Shown here piece by piece: positions 1 through 6,925 of a DNA stretch of 37,791 bases; the first letter of the stretch is position 1; each line of letters starts with the position of its first letter. Where the stretch lies: assembly GCA_016791145.1 (NCBI GenBank), contig JAEUNJ010000280.1, positions 1-37,791 of the forward strand, read 5' to 3'. This DNA comes from Rhodocyclaceae bacterium. Lineage in GTDB: Bacteria; Pseudomonadota; Gammaproteobacteria; Burkholderiales; Rhodocyclaceae. Both the position numbers and the translations under genes were made by a program. The notes beneath the pieces were generated by a model. It was not told the origin of the DNA, did no database searches, and saw nothing but the letters and a program-made list of their open reading frames with translations.

Positions 1-468
1 GATGTCCGGATCGTCCATCGTCATGATCATCCAGGCGGCGAACTGGTCCGCCACCGCTTCCTCGTCGCCGGAAACCGGGATGCCGTGGCGCTGGATCAGG
101 GCGTGGGCGACCTCGTGGAACAGGAAAAACATGACCTCGCCGACGGAGGCCCGGGCGGCGGTGTCGGCGTCGGACTTCCCCGCCTGCACGGCGCCACGGG
201 CCTTCTGGGCCGTCTTTTCGAACACCTCCCGGCAGAGGAAGATCTCGCTCACGCCGTCCCACCACGCGTTCTCGTCCCCGCAGGTGTGCACCGTCACCTG
301 GACGGTCCCGCGGGTGTCCACCACGTCCTCCACCCGCTGCAGGATCGCCGAGACGACGTTCTGGCCGGGCAACTCGGTGACCGAGAACTGGGCCATCGCC
401 GGTGCCGTGGCGGCGAGGAAGAGGGCGCAGAAGAGCGCCCCCGGGCGGAGGGCGGCGGGACGGATCAT
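1..468 (-). CDS. DUF4344-type putative secreted metallopeptidase (3' part outside window)
   Basis: The reverse strand reads open from an ATG at 468 to the window edge, giving 156 residues without a stop. The N-terminus is a signal peptide (MIRPAALRPGALF..., then a hydrophobic stretch ending in an AMA-type cleavage region). A zincin motif HEVAHALI lies near residue 117, followed by GDEEAVADQFAAWM, the typical second motif of the DUF4344 putative metallopeptidases (HExxH plus a downstream E/D-rich segment). The domain before it (VHTCGDENAWWD) also fits. The likely role is a periplasmic or secreted protease-like protein; the substrate is unknown. The gene is incomplete because the window starts inside it, not because of a mutation. 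Family assignment is from motif memory, and a different HExxH family is possible. Confidence 0.8.
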   Translation of the reverse strand, partial: MIRPAALRPGALFCALFLAATAPAMAQFSVTELPGQNVVSAILQRVEDVVDTRGTVQVTVHTCGDENAWWDGVSEIFLCREVFEKTAQKARGAVQAGKSDADTAARASVGEVMFFLFHEVAHALIQRHGIPVSGDEEAVADQFAAWMIMTMDDPDI

Positions 469-487
469 CCGAAAAGATGCAGTTGAA

Positions 488-621
488 CCACAGAGACACA
501 GAGTTCACAGAGGAAAATCAAATCCTTGTCGGGCTGGTGGCACTCACCCGATGGGTGGCCCGGACACCACACGCAAGTCCTTGACGTATTGCATTTCTCT
601 GCGTCTCTGTGCCTCTGTGGT
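488..621. repeat. CACAGAG palindromic intergenic element (MITE-like)
   Basis: Two imperfect inverted arms bound this intergenic piece. The left arm is at 488-516 (ACCACAGAGACACAGAG then TTCACAGAGG). The right arm at 594-621 is its reverse complement with a few changes (reads ACCACAGAGGCACAGAG on the other strand). About 75 bp of unrelated sequence lies between. Base composition is clearly lower in GC than the surrounding DNA. All six frames give only implausible short ORFs (for example strings like NHRDTEFTEE and LCELCVSVV). I recall similar CACAGAG units scattered in intergenic DNA of many unrelated bacteria. No transposase is nearby. Confidence 0.75.
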
Positions 622-753
622 GAGGTTTTCAGGATCATGGCATTGCGGTTTCCAGGGGTGCCGGCGGCCGGCGCAGGGGGAGGGATAGCGCTTTTCGGCG
701 GGAGAGGCAACCGGCCGCCGGGGGCGCACGGTAGGGGATGGCGGCCGGGCAGG

Positions 754-1239
754 CTAGGGTTCCGCCCCGGCCGCGAGATACTGCCGCAGCCGCTCCCGCC
801 AGCCCTCGACGACAGCCCGGTCCGACGATCCGGGGAAGAAACGGCCCGGGGCGAACAGGGGATAGCGGGTGCCGTCGCGCAGCCTCAGGTCCAGGTAGTA
901 GAACATCACGGCGTTCGAGCGCTTCCCGAGGAAGCCGATCCCGATGTCCTGGATGTCGCTGAACAGGATCGTGCGCTTCCGGGTCCCGAGGGCGGCCTGG
1001 TCCTCGACCAGGATGCGCCGCCGGCCGGGTTCGATGGTGACCGTCTGCTTGCCGCCGGTTAAGAACCCGGCGACGCCGATCGCCAGCAGCAGCATTCCCA
1101 GCATGAAGCCGGCCAATGCATTGCTCCCCGACCCCGGGAAGTTCCGGAACCCGATCGCCAGCAGGAGGCCCACCAGGGTGCAGCCGACGGCCAGGGCTGT
1201 CTGCCGGGACGCGCTGCTTTCCGATATCCAGAGATTCAC
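754..1239 (-). CDS. Two-TM membrane protein with C-terminal PH/YcxB-like domain
   Basis: This is a 161-residue protein if the GTG at 1239 is used (VNLWISESSASRQT...). Two hydrophobic segments (about residues 12-32 and 42-65) are followed by a soluble beta-rich domain (VTIEPGRRRILVED...RTILFSDIQDIGIG...DLRLRDGTRYPLF). That pattern of strands is typical of bacterial PH-like or YcxB-like domains attached to a membrane hairpin. The reading frame stays open further upstream, but that part is arginine/proline rich and looks non-coding. No good Shine-Dalgarno precedes the GTG. Translation may be coupled to the small ORF that stops 29 nt upstream. Function is unknown. Confidence 0.6.
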   Translation of the reverse strand: MNLWISESSASRQTALAVGCTLVGLLLAIGFRNFPGSGSNALAGFMLGMLLLAIGVAGFLTGGKQTVTIEPGRRRILVEDQAALGTRKRTILFSDIQDIGIGFLGKRSNAVMFYYLDLRLRDGTRYPLFAPGRFFPGSSDRAVVEGWRERLRQYLAAGAEP

Positions 1240-1268
1240 GGAGGGCCGGGCCGGGATCGCGGGGCGGA

Positions 1269-1451
1269 TCAGAACGCCCGGCGGATGCTCAAGAAGAATT
1301 CGTCGGCCGGCAGGCGGCCGGTGGCAGAGCCGGTGCCGTCGGGCGGCCGGTTGAACCGGCCCCGGATGTCGGGGCCCTCCGCTTTCCGGGCATTCGACCG
1401 GCGCGCCGCAATCGCTGCGAGCGGAACGGCGCGGGATGACACGGCGCGCAT
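1269..1451 (-). CDS. Small 60-residue hypothetical protein with very strong RBS
   Basis: An ATG at 1451 is preceded by a near-perfect anti-anti-SD sequence, AGGAAGGAGGT (1456-1466, reverse strand), with its GGAGG core 7 nt from the ATG. The product is basic (MRAVSSRAVPLAAIAARR...) and ends in FFLSIRRAF. No domain, clear signal peptide or membrane span is recognised. The ribosome binding site is the best evidence that it is translated. It is followed at 1239 by the membrane protein gene and may serve as its translational leader. It could also be a non-functional remnant. Confidence 0.45.
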   Translation of the reverse strand: MRAVSSRAVPLAAIAARRSNARKAEGPDIRGRFNRPPDGTGSATGRLPADEFFLSIRRAF

Positions 1452-1636
1452 GGCAACCTCCTTCCTGGATCGGACCTGGCGGCGGCCGGAGTCCGGCCGG
1501 ATGCCGCAAGTCTAAGGGCAGGGGCCCGGTGCATCAACTGCCGCGGGTCATGTTTGGCAGAGGGAAAAAGGGCCCCGCGCCGCCGGGACCGGCTACTGGC
1601 GCGGGGCAGGAACCGGGCCCGGGGCCGGCGCGCCGC

Positions 1637-2656
1637 TCACTTCCAGCCGGCCCGGTCGTAGATCTTCTGGGCCGTGGCGGCATTGCGGGAGAGCGTCGCG
1701 ACCGGCAGGGGATCGGCCTTGAACCTGCCCAGGGACTCGAGGGCGGCGTTCTGGACCTTGACCGTCGGCACCACCGGCCACTCGTTGTTGCCGTCGGCGA
1801 AGTAACGCTGGGCCTCGTCGGACGCCAGGTACTCGAGGAACTTCACGGCGGCGTCCTTGTGGGGCGCGGTCTTCAGCATGCCGCCGCCGGAGATGTTGAT
1901 GTGGGCGCCCTGGGCCTTCTGGTTCGGCCAGACGATGCCGATGCGTTCGATGGCCTTGCGGTCCTCGGGCTTCTCGGAACGCAGCAGGCGCACCAGGTAG
2001 TAGGTGTTGGAAACCGCTACGCCGCATTCGCCGGCAGCGACGGCCTTGATCTGGTCCGTGTCGCCGCCCTTGGGGGAACGGGCGAAATTGGCCACCACGC
2101 CACGCGCCCATTCCTCGGCCTTCGCCTCCCCCATCTGGGCGATCATCGCCGCCATCAGCGACAGGTTGTAGGGGTGGGAACCGGAGCGGGAGCACACCTT
2201 GCCCTTGAGCTTCGGCGCGGCCAGGTCCTCGTAGTTCTGCACGTCGTCGGCCCTTACGGCCTCCCGGTTATGGATGATGACGCGGGCCCGGGTCGAGAAG
2301 GCGAACCAGTCGGGGCTGCGCAACTGGGCGGGAATGCGCTCCTCGAGCACCTTCGATTTCACCGGCGCGAACAGGCCCAGTTCGTCGGCCTTGGCCAGGC
2401 GGGCGGCATCGACGGTGATGAAGACGTCGGCCGGGCTGGAGGCGCCCTCGTTGCGGATGCGTTCCAGCAGTTCGTCCTCCTTGGCCTCGATCCGGTTGAT
2501 CCGGATGCCGGTCTGCTTCGTGAAGTTGGCGTAGAGGGCCTCGTCGGTCTGGTAGTGACGGGCGGAGTAGAGGTTCAGCACGTTCTCCTGGGCGCCGGTC
2601 AGGGGGCTGCCGGCCAGCAGGAGCGTGGCGAGGGCGGTGGCGAGGGGTCGGATCAT
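1637..2656 (-). CDS. Fe(3+) ABC transporter substrate-binding protein (FutA/IdiA/FbpA type)
   Basis: This 339-residue periplasmic binding protein should capture ferric iron for an ABC importer. Residues 1-22 are a signal peptide (MIRPLATALATLLLAG...). The mature start VLNLYSARHYQTD carries the first iron-ligand tyrosines (Y30, Y35). The family block KGKVCSRSGSHPYNLSL is at about 151-167. The tyrosine pair of SNTYYLVRLL (Y219, Y220) is the usual C-lobe iron site. The C-terminal PHKDAAVKFLEYLASDEAQ is the standard domain-closing segment. No permease or ATPase gene is adjacent, so the gene is an orphan within the window. A Fur-type operator lies inside its promoter. The start at 2656 fits the signal peptide; its SD is weak (GAG about 10 nt upstream). 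Confidence 0.92.
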   Translation of the reverse strand: MIRPLATALATLLLAGSPLTGAQENVLNLYSARHYQTDEALYANFTKQTGIRINRIEAKEDELLERIRNEGASSPADVFITVDAARLAKADELGLFAPVKSKVLEERIPAQLRSPDWFAFSTRARVIIHNREAVRADDVQNYEDLAAPKLKGKVCSRSGSHPYNLSLMAAMIAQMGEAKAEEWARGVVANFARSPKGGDTDQIKAVAAGECGVAVSNTYYLVRLLRSEKPEDRKAIERIGIVWPNQKAQGAHINISGGGMLKTAPHKDAAVKFLEYLASDEAQRYFADGNNEWPVVPTVKVQNAALESLGRFKADPLPVATLSRNAATAQKIYDRAGWK

Positions 2657-2994
2657 GGGGATTCGCTCATGGTCGGGATCGATCGGAAGCCCGATTATGA
2701 TGCGAATGATTCTCAATAGCAAGCCTCCATCAGGGTTAATCCACGGAAAAGCCGGTGGCGGCACGCAGACCCGGGGATCCCGGGGAGCTCCGGCGCCATG
2801 CCGGTTTCGCGGCGCTCGGCGGCCGGTGACCGCGGGCCCCGGTGGGCCCGCTGTTCGCCGTGCCTCCCGGTCTGCGGAACAGGTCTTCGGGCGCCCGCCG
2901 GAGGGCAGTTCGGCCTGTGCCATGGCGGGCTTGCCGGGGACCACGGAGCCGGGCCGCGTAAAATTGCCGGGTTGCCTTTCCCGCCCGATCGCCG
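2657..2994. other. 338-bp divergent intergenic region between iron-binding protein and RssA-like gene
   Basis: The left 70 bp hold the Fur-regulated promoter of the iron-binding protein. The middle (about 2725-2930) is GC-rich with no ORF that has codon bias or a ribosome site. The right end has a TAAAAT hexamer (2959-2964) that could be the -10 element of the patatin-like gene at 2995; I see no matching -35. No RNA gene or repeat is evident. Confidence 0.5.
2694..2722 (-). promoter_or_regulatory. Fur-box promoter of ferric iron binding protein gene
   Basis: On the reverse strand there is a -35 TTGCTA (2722-2717), a 17-bp spacer (2716-2700) and a -10 CATAAT (2699-2694). The spacer is almost entirely a Fur-type operator, TTGAGAATCATTCGCAT, with a near-perfect TGAGAAT-C-ATTCGCA inverted repeat (6 of 7 arm positions pair). 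This is the classic geometry for Fe-Fur blocking polymerase. The transcript would start about 30 nt before the ATG at 2656. Binding itself is inferred. Confidence 0.8.
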
Positions 2995-3867
2995 ATGAAC
3001 CGCCAACGCCGCCTCCTGATCGCCTCCCTGCCGCTGGTCGCCCTCGCGGGGTGCGCGGCGCCCGGCGGAACGCCGGCCCCGGCGCCCCTGCGGGTCGGTC
3101 TGGCCCTGGGCGGCGGGGCCGCGCGGGGCTTCGCCCACATCGGCGTGATCAAGGCCCTGGAGGCCCAGTCCATCGTGCCCGACGTGGTGGTCGGGACGAG
3201 CGCCGGCTCGGTGGTCGGCGCCCTCTACGCGGCGGGGCTGACCGGTTTCGAGCTGCAGCGGGTGGCGATGCAGATGGATGAGGGACAGGTGGGCGACTGG
3301 TCCCTGCCGGACCGGGGCGTCATCAAGGGCGAGGCCCTGCAGAACTTCGTGAACAAGGCGGTCGGCGGACGTCCGCTGGAGAAACTGGCGCGCCCCTTCG
3401 GCGCCGTCGCCACGGACCTGCAGAGCGGCGAGGAGGTGGTCTTCCGGACCGGGAATACCGGCATGGCCGTGCGGGCTTCCAGCAGCGTTCCCGGCGTCTT
3501 CCAGCCGGTCCGGATCCATGGCCGCGAGTACGTGGACGGGGGCCTGGTCAGCCCGGTGCCGGCTCGCGCCGCCCGGTCCATGGGCGCGAATTTCGTGATC
3601 GCGGTGGACATCTCGTCCCGGCCCCGCGACGGCAGGACCCAGGGCACCCTGGACGTGCTGCTGCAGACCTTCGCCATCATGGGCCAGACCATTGCCCGCC
3701 ACGAACTCGCCGACGCCGACGTGGTGATCCGGCCGAAGACCGGGGAACTGCCCGCGGCGGACTTCCAGGCCCGCCACCGGGCGGTGCTGGAGGGCGAACA
3801 GGCGGCGACGCTGGCGATGGCGAATCTCAAGGCCCGCCTGGAGCAGGCCCGCGCGGGCGGTCGCTGA
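2995..3867 (+). CDS. Patatin-like phospholipase lipoprotein (RssA family)
   Basis: The 290-residue product is predicted to be an acyl hydrolase attached to the membrane. Residues 1-20 form a lipoprotein signal ending in the lipobox LAGC (C20). The patatin fold follows: oxyanion loop GGGAARG (39-45), nucleophile elbow GTSAGS with S69, and the catalytic-dyad DGG at D180-G182. It carries no extra domain, so it is of the short RssA/YchK class rather than the longer ExoU-like type. The start is fixed by the signal peptide; a possible -10 (TAAAAT) lies 31 nt upstream. It is divergent from the iron-binding protein and convergent with the NlpC/P60 gene. Substrate (phospholipid, lysophospholipid or other ester) cannot be read from sequence. 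Confidence 0.92.
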   Translation: MNRQRRLLIASLPLVALAGCAAPGGTPAPAPLRVGLALGGGAARGFAHIGVIKALEAQSIVPDVVVGTSAGSVVGALYAAGLTGFELQRVAMQMDEGQVGDWSLPDRGVIKGEALQNFVNKAVGGRPLEKLARPFGAVATDLQSGEEVVFRTGNTGMAVRASSSVPGVFQPVRIHGREYVDGGLVSPVPARAARSMGANFVIAVDISSRPRDGRTQGTLDVLLQTFAIMGQTIARHELADADVVIRPKTGELPAADFQARHRAVLEGEQAATLAMANLKARLEQARAGGR

Positions 3868-3980
3868 TGCGGCGCGGATCCGGGGGCAGGTCGTCCCGGG
3901 GTTGCGGCCGGCACATCGTCGGGAGATGGTCGTGAATGGTTGCGCGCGGACCTGCAGCCCGCGATGCCGCGCCGCCGCCC

Positions 3981-4018
3981 TGCCATGGCGCCGGCATGGC
4001 CTGCGCGGCCTGCCATGA
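3981..4018. repeat. Overlapping inverted repeats between convergent genes
   Basis: Three related pieces (TGCCATGGC, GGCATGGCC, GGCCTGCCATG) can pair in alternative hairpins. They lie in the 203-bp gap between the ends of the patatin-like and NlpC/P60 genes. There is no U-tract, so a factor-independent terminator is not demonstrated. A structured 3' end or chance in GC-rich DNA are both possible. Confidence 0.35.
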
Positions 4019-4070
4019 ATCCCTCTCGGCTTGACGGCGACGGGCCCCGCGGACCCGCACCAGCGGGCGG

Positions 4071-4586
4071 CTAGTCGGCGACGCGGCGGGCGCCGTTGTA
4101 ACGGCGCGTCCAGTAGCGGTCGCGCAGGTCCTCGATGCGGACCTTGCCGCCGGCGCGGGGCGAGTGTACGAAGAGGTTGTCGCCCAGGTAGATCCCCACG
4201 TGGGAGAAGGTCCGGCGCATGGTATTGAAGAACACCAGGTCGCCCGGCTTCAGCTCCTCCTTGTGCACCTCGTCCCCGGCCTTGCTCATCTCCTTGGCCG
4301 ATCGGGGCAGATACAGGCCGACGCCCTCGTTGAACACGTGCCGGACGAAGCCCGAGCAGTCGAAGCCGCTCTCCGGGGTGTTGCCGCCTCGCCGGTACTT
4401 GATGCCGATGAGGTCGAGGGCACGGTCGAGGGCCGCTTCCACGTTATCCACGGTGCGGTCGATGAAGCTGACCGGCTGGGGCTGCACCTCCTGCACCGGC
4501 AGGGTTTCCGCCGCATGCACGGGCGCGGCGAAGGTGCAGGCGGCCCAGATTGCCAGGGCCGCGGGAAAGGTGGCGGAAAAACGCAT
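4071..4586 (-). CDS. NlpC/P60 family cell-wall endopeptidase
   Basis: This 171-residue exported cysteine peptidase is expected to cut peptide stems of peptidoglycan. Residues 1-25 are a signal peptide ending in VHA. The single NlpC/P60 domain (about 52-170) has all catalytic residues: C77 in FDCSGFVRHVF, H129 in FSHVGIYLG and H141 in FVHSPR. The length is close to E. coli MepS (Spr), but there is no lipobox, so it should be soluble in the periplasm. The gene is divergent from acuI and convergent with the patatin-like gene. The ATG lies only 8 nt after a strong -10 element and has no Shine-Dalgarno, which suggests leaderless translation. Confidence 0.93.
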   Translation of the reverse strand: MRFSATFPAALAIWAACTFAAPVHAAETLPVQEVQPQPVSFIDRTVDNVEAALDRALDLIGIKYRRGGNTPESGFDCSGFVRHVFNEGVGLYLPRSAKEMSKAGDEVHKEELKPGDLVFFNTMRRTFSHVGIYLGDNLFVHSPRAGGKVRIEDLRDRYWTRRYNGARRVAD

Positions 4587-4594
4587 GGGGGCGG

Positions 4595-4623
4595 ACTATA
4601 TCCATCCCCGTGGCCGGTGTAAA
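4595..4623 (-). promoter_or_regulatory. Sigma-70 promoter of NlpC/P60 gene, possibly leaderless
   Basis: The reverse strand shows -35 TTTACA (4623-4618), exactly 17 bp, then -10 TATAGT (4600-4595). Only CCGCCCCC separates the -10 from the ATG at 4586, so transcription would begin at or within one or two bases of the start codon. The match to consensus is among the best in this window. Confidence 0.7.
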
Positions 4624-4660
4624 CCCTCCGGCCGGCGGCCCAGCACCCGCGGCCCGCGGC

Positions 4661-4666
4661 TATAAT
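4661..4666 (+). promoter_or_regulatory. -10 element (TATAAT) upstream of acuI
   Basis: A perfect TATAAT sits in the context GCGGCTATAATCGGG, 53 nt before the acuI start. No -35 consensus is visible at 16-18 bp. The same GCTATAATCGG context recurs in front of mlaE (20179). Confidence 0.5.
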
Positions 4667-4719
4667 CGGGCCTTATTCCGCTAATAATCAGGCTTCAAGG
4701 CCGCTTTCGGAGGGGTCCC

Positions 4720-5709
4720 GTGGCATTCAAGGCATATCTGATCGAGCAGAAGGACGGCAAGGTCGCGAGCGGTTTCGCCGATCTGGAGGAATCCCAGCTC
4801 GATCCCGGCGAGGTGACCATCCGGGTCGCCTATTCCAGCGTCAATTACAAGGACGCCCTGGCCGCCACCGGGGCCGGCCGCATCATCCGGCGCTTTCCCT
4901 GCGTCGGCGGCATCGACCTGTCCGGCACGGTGGTGTCGAGCACCGACGCCCGGTTCGTCCCCGGCGACCAGGTGCTGGCCACCAGCTACGACATCGGCGT
5001 CGCCCACCACGGCGGATTTGCCGAGATGGCCCGGGTTCCCGCCGACTGGGTCGTCAAGCTGCCCGCCGGCCTGACGCTGCACGAGGCCATGGCGCTGGGC
5101 ACGGCCGGCTTCACCGCGGGCCTCGCCGTGGTGCGGATGGAGCACGACGGCCTGCAGCCCGCCAACGGGCCGGTGATCGTGTCCGGCGCCACGGGCGGCG
5201 TCGGCAGCATCGCCATCGAGATTCTCGCCGCCCGCGGCTACCATGTGGTGGCCCTCACCGGCAAGGAGCACGAGACGGATTACCTGAAGGGCCTCGGCGC
5301 GAAGGAGGTCATGCTGCGCCAGTCCCTGGATCTCGCCAAGATCAAGCCTCTGGACAAGTCCCTCTGGGCCGGCGCGGTGGACAACCTGGGCGGCGACGTG
5401 CTGTCCTGGATGGCCAGCACCATGAAGATCGACGGCACCCTCGCCGCCATCGGCCTGGCGGCCAGCATGAACTTCAACACGACGGTGGCCCCCTTCATCC
5501 TGCGCGGCGTCAGCCTGCTCGGCATCGACTCGGTCAATTGCCAGATGGCGCGGCGCGCCGAGGTCTGGCGTCGCCTGGGTGGCGACATGAAGCCGCCGGG
5601 CCTCGCGGCCATGACCCGGACCATCGGCTTCGCCGGGCTTCCAGGCGTATTCGACGACTACATCCAGGGCCGCGCCCGCGGCCGCGTGGTGGTGGACATC
5701 GCCGGCTGA
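4720..5709 (+). CDS. acuI: Acrylyl-CoA reductase (NADPH), AcuI/YhdH family
   Basis: This 329-residue medium-chain dehydrogenase/reductase is predicted to reduce acryloyl-CoA to propionyl-CoA with NADPH. The N-terminal GroES-like half contains SSVNYKDALAATG and FPCVGGIDLSGTV, both typical of AcuI/YhdH. The Rossmann half has GATGGVGSIAIEILAARGYHVVALTGK (about 166-192). It lacks the zinc ligands of alcohol dehydrogenases. The start is GTG, chosen because GGAGGGG (4709-4715) lies just upstream. The next gene, a response regulator, begins 14 nt after the stop, and prpE follows, supporting a propionyl-CoA theme. A general quinone oxidoreductase function is the main alternative. Confidence 0.9.
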   Translation: MAFKAYLIEQKDGKVASGFADLEESQLDPGEVTIRVAYSSVNYKDALAATGAGRIIRRFPCVGGIDLSGTVVSSTDARFVPGDQVLATSYDIGVAHHGGFAEMARVPADWVVKLPAGLTLHEAMALGTAGFTAGLAVVRMEHDGLQPANGPVIVSGATGGVGSIAIEILAARGYHVVALTGKEHETDYLKGLGAKEVMLRQSLDLAKIKPLDKSLWAGAVDNLGGDVLSWMASTMKIDGTLAAIGLAASMNFNTTVAPFILRGVSLLGIDSVNCQMARRAEVWRRLGGDMKPPGLAAMTRTIGFAGLPGVFDDYIQGRARGRVVVDIAG

Positions 5710-5723
5710 CCGGGGGCCTGCCG

Positions 5724-6884
5724 ATGAGCGAGAACGCCGCCGAGGTTCCCGGGCCCCTGCCCCGGGTGCTGATCGTCGACGACTCGCGCATCGTCCGCGC
5801 GACGATCATCAAGCAGATCCGCGGCGGCTTCGACGTCCGCGAGGAGGCGGACGGGGAAGCCGGCTGGGGCGCCCTGGTCATCGATCCGTCCGTGCAGGTG
5901 GTGATCTCCGACCTCACCATGCCGCGCCTGGACGGCTATGGCCTGCTCCAGCGCATTCGCGCCTCCAAGATCACCCGCATCCGGGAACTGCCGGTGATCA
6001 TGATCTCCGGCGACGAGGACGAGAGCGCCCGCATCCGCGCCAAGGAACTGGGCGCCACCGACTTCATCACCAAGGGCACCGGCACCGTCGAACTGCTCAC
6101 CCGACTGGAGACCGTGGTCAAGCTGGCCAAGGCCAGGGAGGCCCTGGAGGAAACCCGCGACCAGGTGGTGGTGGATCCGGTCACCGGCCTGCTGAGCCGC
6201 GCCCTGCTGCTGCGCCAGTCCGAGCAGGGCATGGCCCGGGCCCAGCGGCACCAGGAGGAGATGACCGTCCTCGTCATCGGTTTCGACCAGATGGACGAAC
6301 TGATCGACCGCCACGGGCCCCAGATTCCCGACCTGCTGCTCACCCAGTTCGGCCGCCTGCTGGCGCAGACGATGCGCAAGGAGGACAGCCTGGGCCGCCT
6401 GGCCCGGGAGGAGATCGGCATCCTCTGTCCGGGCACGCCCATCCGCGCCTCGTCCTCCTTCGCGCTGCGCCTGCGGGAATCGGTCGAGGTCGCCGCCATC
6501 AAGGTCCAGGGCAAGCCGATCAAGGTCACCGTCAGCGTCGGCATCGCCAGCAACCAGGTGGACGGCCTGGACGCCGGCGACGCGATGCTGGACCTGGCCC
6601 AGAAACGCATGCGCGATGCCCACGCCGCCGGGGGCAACCGCGTGCTCGGCGCCGGCGACATGCCGGTGGCGCGGCGCGGCCCGGCGCCGGTCCCCGTCGA
6701 GAGCGTGGATCACGCCCTCCAGCAGATCGCGGCCGGAGGATCCGAGGCCCTGCGCCCGCGGCTGGCCGCCATCGCGTTGCGCCTCCTGCCCCTGCTTTCC
6801 CTGATCGACCGTCACCTGGGCCTGGGACTTCCCCTCGCCGACCTGGAGCGGAAGATCAAGTCTGCATCACCACAACAACCATAA
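5724..6884 (+). CDS. Response regulator with degenerate GGDEF domain (likely c-di-GMP-binding)
   Basis: The 386-residue protein has an N-terminal receiver domain (about 14-130). Its acidic pair is D19/D20, phosphoacceptor D63 in ISDLTMPRLDG, and the conserved lysine is K117 in FITKG. A short helix leads to a GGDEF-fold domain starting at DPVTGLLSR (151-159). The catalytic GGDEF loop is replaced by AREEI (227-231). The product-inhibition site RxxD is intact five residues before it (RKED, 218-221). It should therefore not make c-di-GMP but might bind it. A 70-residue alanine/leucine-rich tail follows. The start at 5724 is preceded by GGGGG. It lies between acuI and prpE, with no histidine kinase nearby. 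Confidence 0.85.
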   Translation: MSENAAEVPGPLPRVLIVDDSRIVRATIIKQIRGGFDVREEADGEAGWGALVIDPSVQVVISDLTMPRLDGYGLLQRIRASKITRIRELPVIMISGDEDESARIRAKELGATDFITKGTGTVELLTRLETVVKLAKAREALEETRDQVVVDPVTGLLSRALLLRQSEQGMARAQRHQEEMTVLVIGFDQMDELIDRHGPQIPDLLLTQFGRLLAQTMRKEDSLGRLAREEIGILCPGTPIRASSSFALRLRESVEVAAIKVQGKPIKVTVSVGIASNQVDGLDAGDAMLDLAQKRMRDAHAAGGNRVLGAGDMPVARRGPAPVPVESVDHALQQIAAGGSEALRPRLAAIALRLLPLLSLIDRHLGLGLPLADLERKIKSASPQQP

Positions 6885-6925
6885 CCGTTCACTCGACATC
6901 CTGCAGGGGATACGGAAGGAAGAAA

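Noticed and set aside
421..421. A zero-interest placeholder entry in the findings list (410-421)
   Set aside because: It carries no claim and should be ignored; the interval is only the signal-peptide region of the first gene.
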